Source: JAAYZQ01 sp034428935 (GTDB lineage Bacteria > Chloroflexota > Anaerolineae > JAAYZQ01). Taken from it: a stretch of 27,357 bases of DNA. This document shows, piece by piece, positions 15,674 through 21,120 of this stretch (position 1 is its first letter; every line of letters begins with the position of its first letter). The notes under the pieces are model-generated. The model searched no databases, was not told the DNA's origin, and worked only from the letters and a program-made list of their open reading frames with translations. The translations under genes were made by a program, and so were the position numbers. The stretch lies in contig DAOUHB010000215.1 of NCBI GenBank assembly GCA_034428935.1, positions 1 through 27,357 of the forward strand, read 5' to 3'.

Positions 15674-17350
15674 ATGAACGACAATTACGATCCCATTACC
15701 CTGGAAATTATCCAGAGCTCGCTGCAAGCGGCCGCGGACGAGATGTTTGCCGCGCTGCGGCGCACGGCCATGAGCGCCATCATCTACGAGGTGCTCGACA
15801 TGGGCACGGGCATCACCGACAAGGACGGCGAGCTCGCCGGCTCGGGCGCCGGCATCCCCGCCTTTGTCGGCGTCCTGGACAAGACGGTCAAGCGGGTCCT
15901 GCAAAAGTTCGACCAGCCGGGCGACATCGAGAAGGGCGACATCTTTATCACCAACGACCCATACAACGGCGGGGTGACCCACCTGAATGACGTGGTCCTG
16001 GTCATGCCCGTCTTTGTGGGGGACGAGATCGTGGCCTGGACGGCCAACATCGCCCACTGGAACGACGTGGGCGGAATGGTGCCCGGCAGCATGTCGACCG
16101 ACGCTACCGAGATCTTTCAGGAGGGGATGATCCTGGCCGGTGTCAAGCTCTTTTCTCGGGGCCAGCCCATTCGCTCGGTGTTTGACATCCTCACCTCCAA
16201 TTGCCGCATGCCCGACTTTTTGACGGGCGACCTGTGGGCCGGCGTGGCATCCGTGCGCGTCGGCGAGCGCCGCGTCCTGGAGATTGTCAACAAGTACGGC
16301 AAAGACGTCTTCTTGCACGCCGTCAAGGAGTACCTGGACTATGGCGAGCGGGTGAGCCTGGCGGCGATGAAGCGCCTGCCCAAGGGGACCTATTCCCTGG
16401 TCGAAGAGCAGGACTCGGGGCCTCCCTTCAAGGTCACGGTCGAGATCCGCGACGACGAGTTCGTCATCGACCTGCGGGAAAACCCCGACCAGGACAAGGG
16501 TCCCTTTAACATGAGCGCCGACGAGGCTATCGTGGCCTGCCAGATTGCCTTCAAGGGCATCACGTCGCCGGAGCGCGTGGCGAACGGCGGCACGTTCCGC
16601 CCGCTGCGGGTCATGCTGCGCCACGGCAGCCTGTTCGATCCCATCTACCCGGCTGCCATGGGCATCTACTACGAGCTGAGCATCCGGCTCCACGACCTTA
16701 TCTGGCGGTGCATGGCCGAGGCCCTGCCCGAGCAGTTGCCCGCCGGCGGCTTTGCCTCGGTGTGCGGCACCCTCTTTGGCGGCGTCCATCCCGACACCGG
16801 CCGGGCCTATGCCGTCATCGAGCCCGAGCTGGGCGGCTGGGGCGGCTCGCCCCTGAAGGACGGCAACCCGGGCCAGTTCAGCGCCTTTCACGGGGAGACC
16901 TACAACTGCCCCGCCGAGGTGGCCGAGGCGCGCTATGGTGTGACGGTCGACTATCTCAGCTTCCACGACGAGGAAGGCGGAGCCGGCTTCCACCGGGGCG
17001 GCAAGGGAGTGCGCATCGACTACCGCATCAAGTCCGACAACGCGTGGCTGACGGTGGCCTACACCCGCTCGCGCGTGCCGCCCTGGCCGCTGAAGGGCGG
17101 GCAGCCGGGGTCACCCAACCACATCATCATCCGGCGGGCCAACGGCGAGCAGGAGCACTACTCGGTGGTCAGCGGCCTGACGCTGAACACCGACGACGTC
17201 ATCCAGGTTATGACGGCCACGGGCGCCGGCTGGGGCGACCCAACGGAACGCCCCGTGGAGCTGGTAGAGCAGGACGTGAAGAACGGCTACATCACGCTAC
17301 AACAGGCAAACGAGATCTATCGGCTAGATCAGCGTCGATCTGGCCAATAG
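15674..17350 (+). CDS. hyuB: Hydantoinase/oxoprolinase family protein, subunit B (HyuB)
   Basis: This is a 558-residue HyuB-family catalytic subunit, partner of the preceding HyuA. It opens with the typical DPITLEIIQSSLQAAADEM segment. It also contains TNDPYNGGVTHLNDV near 96-110 and GGWGGSPLKDGNPG in the middle. ATG 15674 is chosen because GGAGGAG lies just upstream; an earlier in-frame start at 15659 sits inside the end of hyuA. The two genes are 11 bp apart. A strong hairpin begins six bases after the stop codon, suggesting that hyuB ends the main operon. Neither a cyclic-amidohydrolase-type hydantoinase nor a carbamoylase is encoded nearby. Confidence 0.95.
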   Translation: MNDNYDPITLEIIQSSLQAAADEMFAALRRTAMSAIIYEVLDMGTGITDKDGELAGSGAGIPAFVGVLDKTVKRVLQKFDQPGDIEKGDIFITNDPYNGGVTHLNDVVLVMPVFVGDEIVAWTANIAHWNDVGGMVPGSMSTDATEIFQEGMILAGVKLFSRGQPIRSVFDILTSNCRMPDFLTGDLWAGVASVRVGERRVLEIVNKYGKDVFLHAVKEYLDYGERVSLAAMKRLPKGTYSLVEEQDSGPPFKVTVEIRDDEFVIDLRENPDQDKGPFNMSADEAIVACQIAFKGITSPERVANGGTFRPLRVMLRHGSLFDPIYPAAMGIYYELSIRLHDLIWRCMAEALPEQLPAGGFASVCGTLFGGVHPDTGRAYAVIEPELGGWGGSPLKDGNPGQFSAFHGETYNCPAEVAEARYGVTVDYLSFHDEEGGAGFHRGGKGVRIDYRIKSDNAWLTVAYTRSRVPPWPLKGGQPGSPNHIIIRRANGEQEHYSVVSGLTLNTDDVIQVMTATGAGWGDPTERPVELVEQDVKNGYITLQQANEIYRLDQRRSGQ

Positions 17351-17355
17351 GATCA

Positions 17356-17388
17356 GGTGCAACGCACTCTGTTCGAGTGCGTTGCACC
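17356..17388 (+). terminator. 14-bp perfect hairpin after hyuB (terminator or attenuator)
   Basis: GGTGCAACGCACTC (17356-17369) pairs perfectly with 17375-17388 around a 5-nt loop. It is followed by the pyrimidine tail CCTTTCCTTCTC. It lies 6 bp after the hyuB stop and only 15 bp before the Shine-Dalgarno sequence of the next gene. That gene has no separate promoter, so partial read-through is likely. Confidence 0.8.
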
Positions 17389-17416
17389 CCTTTCCTTCTC
17401 ACCAGGAGGACACATC

Positions 17417-17989
17417 ATGGCAGCCATCGAAACCAGGACGCTGGTCATGGCCGGGCCCATGCGCTGGATCGTGCTGGAGCACGCCGGCCGGGTCACGACG
17501 CTGGCCTGGTTCGCTCACGTCCACTATACCGTCCACGGAGCGGGCAACGTGCTCTTTGCCCGCTCCGACCTGTACGGCACGGGCCGGGATGACGTCTTTG
17601 CCGTCTTTGCCGACAACGAGGCCATGGCCGCCCACCTGCGCGACGATATCTTTTGCTACACGGTGTTTGCCGGCAGCCCCGGCGGGGAGCCACCGGCGCC
17701 CATCGTGGCCGCCGAGTTTCACGCGGAAACCGACTGGCCCCACTGCCTGCTGGAGTCGATGCGCGCCGAGGATGGCACGGAGGTCAAGCTGTGGTTCTGG
17801 AACCTGGGCACACCCCAGGTGTATGTGCGGGCCGTCAACGAGCGAATCACCGAGGTGGGCGCCTACGCTGCGCCGGGCAGGTTCCAGATGGAGATCGGGG
17901 GCATCGAGCCGGTGGGCAAGGCCGAGACCGGACCCCTGGCGGGGGCGCCGCCGTTGGGCGCGGATTTGCAGAATCTGTGGTATTGCTGA
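17417..17989 (+). CDS. Protein of unknown function downstream of hyuB
   Basis: I do not recognise this 190-residue protein. It has no signal peptide, membrane helix or nucleotide-binding motif and appears soluble. It is rich in aromatic residues and in acidic and His residues, with recognisable stretches such as HVHYTVHGAG (near 34-43), AEFHAETDWPHC (near 98-109), KLWFWNLG (near 122-129) and a C-terminal NLWYC. The pattern of alternating hydrophobic and charged strands suggests an all-beta or alpha/beta fold. ATG 17417 has AGGAGGA at 17404-17410, which is decisive; upstream in-frame starts fall in the hairpin. The short gap behind hyuB, shared strand and lack of a promoter suggest it is a low-level distal member of the hydantoinase operon. 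Confidence 0.8.
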   Translation: MAAIETRTLVMAGPMRWIVLEHAGRVTTLAWFAHVHYTVHGAGNVLFARSDLYGTGRDDVFAVFADNEAMAAHLRDDIFCYTVFAGSPGGEPPAPIVAAEFHAETDWPHCLLESMRAEDGTEVKLWFWNLGTPQVYVRAVNERITEVGAYAAPGRFQMEIGGIEPVGKAETGPLAGAPPLGADLQNLWYC

Positions 17990-18050
17990 TCCCGCGGCTG
18001 GTCTTGAGTGCAAACGGAGCCTGGCGCCGGCCTCCAGGAATTGATCAAGA

Positions 18051-18085
18051 GCCGTGCTGGTGCTGCAAGGCAGCGCCAGCACGGC
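18051..18085 (+). terminator. Rho-independent-like terminator after the unknown gene
   Basis: GCCGTGCTGG (18051-18060) pairs with 18076-18085, and GCTG/CAGC extends the stem across a single T/G mismatch around a CAAGG loop. A moderately T-rich CCAGTTCTCTTAT follows on the plus strand. It lies 62 bp after the stop of the unknown gene. Confidence 0.75.
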
Positions 18086-18106
18086 CCAGTTCTCTTATGA
18101 CAACCC

Positions 18107-18542
18107 TTACGGGGTGACGAAAAGCGTTGCCCCAGCCAGCCTCGTGGCCACCTTCCCCCGCGCTATCTCGGCCAGGTCTATCAGCTTGCCCGCGTACAGC
18201 GCGCCCACGGGACAGGCGAAGGAACAGGCAGGTTCCTCGCCGGCTTCCAGGCGATCGACGCACAGGTTGCACTGCAGGCTGCTCGATGGTGCCCCGGTCG
18301 TTGAACACGAGAACCGTGTCGCCTTCCGCAATACCACGCTCGGCGGCATCCGCCGTGTTGAGGAAGACCTCCGGGATGTATAGGTCTTTCATCCAGGGGT
18401 TGTTGCTGGCGTGACTGTGCAACCAGGCGCTGACGTGGGGCGTGCAGATGGTCAGGGGATACTTGCTGGCCAGCGGGTGCCGGGGATTCTCAAAGTCGTC
18501 GAAATAGGTGGGCAGCCCGGGCAACCCCGCCGCGGTCGCCTG
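18107..18542 (-). pseudogene. Remnant of a DMSO-reductase-family molybdoenzyme: catalytic-subunit tail joined out of frame to iron-sulfur subunit
   Basis: Two gene fragments are joined here. Reading leftward, 18542-18285 encodes part of the molybdopterin-dinucleotide-binding domain of a DmsA/PsrA-type catalytic subunit (PLASKYPLTICTPH, HSHASNNPW, ADAAERGIAEGDTVLVFNDR). At about 18280 the sense switches frame to the C-terminal half of a DmsB/PsrB-type ferredoxin subunit. There the cluster CxxC-x11-CxxxCP (LQCNLCVDRL ... PACSFACPVGAL) is followed by an ordinary end of protein at 18107. The catalytic domain's last beta strands and the first iron-sulfur motifs are missing. The fragment also ends abruptly at 18542 with a stop codon, against an AT-rich repeat. 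This is a non-functional leftover of a deleted A-B operon. Confidence 0.85.
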
Positions 18543-18615
18543 TCAACGAACAAAATACGAATAAACGAATTCTAGTGTTCCCTCATTCTTTTATTCGTTT
18601 CGTGATTCGTTGGCA
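18541..18615. repeat. AT-rich imperfect inverted repeat bordering the pseudogene
   Basis: The left arm 18541-18570 and right arm 18585-18615 match as an imperfect inverted repeat (TGYCAACGAA at the ends, ACGAATAAA inside), with about a 15-bp centre. The stretch is strikingly AT-rich against its neighbours and reuses the word ACGAA several times. It begins exactly where recognisable pseudogene sequence ends. It could be a miniature transposable element, a REP-like sequence or a terminator of the lost operon. Confidence 0.6.
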
Positions 18616-18687
18616 GCACATCGTCCGCTGTCCCCGATCCCTATCACCGATAACTCGTTCGTGCGGTACCGGCCCGTGGACAGCAGT

Positions 18688-18716
18688 TTGACAACAAGGC
18701 CCAAGTATGGTACTAG
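18688..18716 (+). promoter_or_regulatory. Sigma70-type promoter for the MBL-fold hydrolase
   Basis: TTGACA (18688-18693) is followed after 17 bp by TACTAG (18711-18716), with TGG directly before it forming an extended -10. The start is expected near 18723. A perfect GGGCC-ATA-GGCCC dyad (18736-18748) lies just downstream and could be an operator. Confidence 0.65.
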
Positions 18717-18780
18717 ATCATGGTCCAGGTGGAATGGGCCATAGGCCCGGCGCAGGCGTGCCGGCCGGAAAGGAAGTGAC

Positions 18781-19662
18781 GTGGCAGCGTACTCGTTCGC
18801 GGTGGGAGATCTGCGGTGTGCGGTGGTGGAGGATGGCCGAGCGGTTCTGCCCGTAGAGGGCATGGTGCGCAACGTGCCGCCCGAAACGTGGAAAGAGGCC
18901 CTTGTCCGGGGCGGTTACTCGGCCAGTGAGATTGCCTTTTCTTACAACTATCTGCACGTCCGCTCGGCGCAGCATCACATCCTCGTCGACACCGGCCTCG
19001 GGCCGGACAACCCCGCGCAGAACGAGGCCTTTGAGTCGCGCTACAAGATGCGCCTGCCCCGGGTCCAGCGCGACGGGAGCGTGGCCGACCAGCTTCAGGC
19101 CCTGGGGGTGGCGCCGGGCGATGTGGACTGGGTGATCCTGACCCACGGGGACCGCGATCACGTGGGCGGGCTCGTGGACGTGGCCGGGCAGGCGATCATG
19201 ACCGGGGCTCGCTACGTGATGCTCCAGGAAGCGTGGGATTTCTGGAACGACGAGGCAGCCCTGGCGCGCTGGCCCGAGTTCATGACCAGCTTTGGCCGCC
19301 AGATCCTGCCCGCTATTCGAGACCGGGTCATTCCCATCGAGGCAGGGGTCGAGTTTTTGCCCGGCATTGCGCTCCTGGCGGCGCCGGGCCACCGGCCCGG
19401 CCACGCTGCGGTGTCGATAACTTCCGCCGGCAATACGTTGTTGCACGTCGCCGACGTGGTGCCGCACCCGGCCTTTGTCGAGCATCCGACCTGGCAATGG
19501 GCCGTGGACTCGGACCCGGCGCAGGCCCAGGAGGCCCGAGTGCGGCTCCTCGGCCAGGCCGCCGATGTGGGAGCGCTGGTCTCTGCCTCTCATCTGCCGT
19601 TTCCCGGCGTGGGACGCCTGGTGCCCCTGGCGGAGGGCTGGCGCTGGCAGCCGCTGGCCTGA
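18781..19662 (+). CDS. MBL-fold metallo-hydrolase with HxDxDH metal motif
   Basis: This is a 293-residue cytoplasmic metallo-beta-lactamase-fold hydrolase. The metal site is visible: THGDRDH (T121-H127), APGHRPGH (201-208), VADVV with D225 and SHLPFPG with H271. The second histidine of the usual HxHxDH is aspartate (D124), a variant seen in some members related to YflN-like hydrolases. The other ligands are conserved, so an active dinuclear centre is plausible. The GTG start has AAAGGA upstream. A lactonase, arylsulfatase-like or thioester hydrolase are all possible; the substrate is not evident. It appears monocistronic: it has its own promoter, a GC-rich hairpin behind it and pseudogene DNA upstream. 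Confidence 0.92.
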   Translation: MAAYSFAVGDLRCAVVEDGRAVLPVEGMVRNVPPETWKEALVRGGYSASEIAFSYNYLHVRSAQHHILVDTGLGPDNPAQNEAFESRYKMRLPRVQRDGSVADQLQALGVAPGDVDWVILTHGDRDHVGGLVDVAGQAIMTGARYVMLQEAWDFWNDEAALARWPEFMTSFGRQILPAIRDRVIPIEAGVEFLPGIALLAAPGHRPGHAAVSITSAGNTLLHVADVVPHPAFVEHPTWQWAVDSDPAQAQEARVRLLGQAADVGALVSASHLPFPGVGRLVPLAEGWRWQPLA

Positions 19663-19762
19663 CCGGGCCTGCTGCCCACCGGGACCTGCCTCGCCGCGAG
19701 CATCGCTCGTCCTCCAGGGTACCGGCGCCTGAAAGCCGGCACGCGGGCCGGTATACGCCTTC

Positions 19763-19788
19763 CCCGCCCATGCCAAAGCGTGGGCGGG
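19763..19788 (+). terminator. Terminator-like hairpin downstream of the MBL gene
   Basis: CCCGCCCATGC (19763-19773) pairs with 19778-19788 through 11 bp, including one G-U, around CAAA. It is followed by TCTTGATCC. The U-tract is weak, but position about 100 bp after the MBL stop fits termination. Confidence 0.55.
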
Positions 19789-19897
19789 TCTTGATCCGTG
19801 CATTCTCCACGCCTGGGTCACGTGCGGTGACCCCGGCCTTGAGGCTTTCTTGACCTGTTCGCCGCAAACATTGTCCCCGCCTTGACCTGGTTTCGTG

Positions 19898-19903
19898 TAT
19901 AAT
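19898..19903 (+). promoter_or_regulatory. Perfect -10 box upstream of the KimA-like gene
   Basis: TATAAT is seen, but the nearest TTGACC (19882-19887) is only 10 bp away and no -35 sits at normal spacing. The duplicated CTTGACCTG words 32 bp apart upstream could be activator sites that compensate. Transcription would start near 19910. Confidence 0.4.
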
Positions 19904-19924
19904 GCCATCGGTTCAATAGCGCCT

Positions 19925-19985
19925 GCCTGAAAAAAAGAGGCAAGGGCCTGAAGAGGCCGGGCCACCTGTTGCCAGGTGCCCGGCC
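19925..19985 (+). promoter_or_regulatory. Structured leader with mutually exclusive hairpins before the KimA-like gene
   Basis: GCCT/AGGC (19925-19941, A-rich loop) is followed by GGCCT-GAAG-AGGCC (19945-19958). Then comes a large stem in which GGCCGGGC (19955-19962) pairs with 19978-19985 and ACCTG with CAGGT inside. Bases 19955-19958 are needed by both the second and third stems, so they compete. This may be an attenuator or translational switch; it matches no riboswitch family I know. Confidence 0.4.
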
Positions 19986-20016
19986 CGTATATTGTGCACG
20001 AAGTGAAGGTACTAAC

Positions 20017-20946
20017 GTGGCGAGCATCGGCATCGAATCAGAAACTGGCACTACTGTAATGCACCTGGAGGCGGCCTACACGCCGCCTCGTTCCTGGCGC
20101 ACCTGGCTCATCGGCCGGCCGTTGGCGACGGCCGACGCGCCTAATCAGACCATTGGCCGGCTCGTGGGCCTGGCGGTCTTTGCGTCCGATGGTCTTTCGT
20201 CAACCGCCTATGCCACCCAGGAGATCCTGGTCATCCTGGCTGCCGTCGGAACCTCGGCGTTCGGCCTTGTCTTTCCTATCTCGCTGGCCATTGCCACCCT
20301 GCTGGCGATTGTCGCGATTTCGTACGAGCAGACCATCCACGCCTATCCCGGCGGCGGCGGAGCATACATCGTCTCGCGCGACAATCTGGGCGAACTGCCC
20401 GCGCACATTCACCACCACTACAAGGACCTTGCAGGATACCTGTCGCTCGAAAACTATCGAGCGGCACCGGACGTGTCGCCGCGCCACCGGGTGATCTTGC
20501 CCATCGGTGGCGTGCACCAGGGGACCCTGATCGCGCTGCGCTATGCCTGCTCCCTTTCGCGCGACGTGACCGCCGTCCACGTGTCCACCGACCCGGACGA
20601 GGTGGAACGAATCCAGAACAAGTGGGAGCTGTGGGGGCAGGGCGTGCGCCTGGTCATCCTCGACTCACCCTATCGTCTCTTTGTCGAGCCGCTGCTGGCC
20701 TACGTTGAAAGGGTCGCGGCGCAGCGGCAGCCAAACGAGCTCATCACCATCGTGGTGCCCCAGTTCGTACCCAAGCGCTGGTGGCACAACCTCTTGCACA
20801 CGCAGGCGGCCATGATGCTGCGCCTTGCCCTCCTCACCAGGCCGGGCATTACCGTCACCGATGTGCGCTATCACCTGAACGGGCAGCCGGTGCCCAACGG
20901 AAAGGATCCGCACGGGATGGCGCGAGAGCCAGGAAAGGGAGCCTGA
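20017..20946 (+). CDS. KimA-like (APC superfamily) potassium transporter with large in-frame internal deletion
   Basis: The N-terminal part matches KimA/YdaO-type potassium importers: WLIGRPL, then the unwound first helix LAVFASDGLSSTAYATQEIL, a second helix and AYPGGGGAYIVSRDNLGELPA. Directly after this, near residue 125, the sequence changes to the cytoplasmic C-terminal region (HIHHHYKDLAGYLSL, then LPIGGVHQGTLIALRYACSLSRDVTAV). About nine membrane helices, several hundred residues, are absent although the frame stays open. The product is about 309 residues, against 600 or more for the family. GTG 20017 has GAAGG upstream and is preferred over ATG 20059 or a TTG inside the leader hairpin. 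Leader and terminator are intact, so this is probably a recent deletion and a non-functional transporter; an assembly collapse is possible. Confidence 0.8.
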   Translation: MASIGIESETGTTVMHLEAAYTPPRSWRTWLIGRPLATADAPNQTIGRLVGLAVFASDGLSSTAYATQEILVILAAVGTSAFGLVFPISLAIATLLAIVAISYEQTIHAYPGGGGAYIVSRDNLGELPAHIHHHYKDLAGYLSLENYRAAPDVSPRHRVILPIGGVHQGTLIALRYACSLSRDVTAVHVSTDPDEVERIQNKWELWGQGVRLVILDSPYRLFVEPLLAYVERVAAQRQPNELITIVVPQFVPKRWWHNLLHTQAAMMLRLALLTRPGITVTDVRYHLNGQPVPNGKDPHGMAREPGKGA

Positions 20947-20969
20947 TCGGCCTCCGCACAAAACGAGAC

Positions 20970-21023
20970 GGGGCTGCAAGGAACGAGAGGGCATCGGCCC
21001 TTCCGCGTCCTTACAGCCCCTTT
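20970..21023 (+). terminator. Terminator after the KimA-like gene
   Basis: GGGGCTG (20970-20976) pairs with CAGCCCC (21014-21020), with AGGA/TCCT and AGGGC-ATCG-GCCCT pairing inside. It is followed by TTT. This is a long imperfect hairpin starting 23 bp after the stop codon. Confidence 0.75.
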
Positions 21024-21061
21024 GAGTAAAAGCGCGGTCAACCGCGCACCGGGCTCGCCGA

Positions 21062-21110
21062 TGGTGGGTGCCTGGGCGCCCCAGTCGCGTTCGCCTGGCG
21101 CCCCCCACCA
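21062..21110 (-). terminator. Terminator hairpin for the secreted nuclease gene
   Basis: TGGTGGG (21062-21068) pairs with CCCACCA (21104-21110), and GC-rich inner segments extend the stem. It lies 11 bp beyond the nuclease stop on the minus strand. With the KimA-side hairpin it separates two convergent transcripts. Confidence 0.6.
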
Positions 21111-21120
21111 CGAACGTTCC

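Larger units (their letters stand above)
19663..20016 (+). other. Intergenic region with terminator, direct repeats and structured leader (354 bp)
   Basis: No gene is supported here. In order it holds GC-rich dyads around 19720-19755, a terminator-like hairpin (19763-19788), two copies of CTTGACCTG (19849-19857 and 19881-19889), a TATAAT box (19898-19903), and a chain of small hairpins ending in a 31-nt stem-loop (19955-19985) before the KimA-like gene. I looked for the ydaO c-di-AMP riboswitch core and did not find it. Confidence 0.7.

Noticed and set aside
15641..16993. 450-codon minus-strand frame opposite hyuB
   Set aside because: Same reason: a shadow of a real gene on the other strand.
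19905..20016. ydaO-type c-di-AMP riboswitch in front of the KimA-like gene
   Set aside because: The gene context suggested it, but the conserved ydaO core sequences and two-fold layout are not present; only simple competing hairpins are seen.
19969..20016. Upstream TTG start for the KimA-like gene
   Set aside because: The codon lies in the loop of a leader hairpin and has no ribosome binding site; GTG 20017 has GAAGG at suitable spacing.
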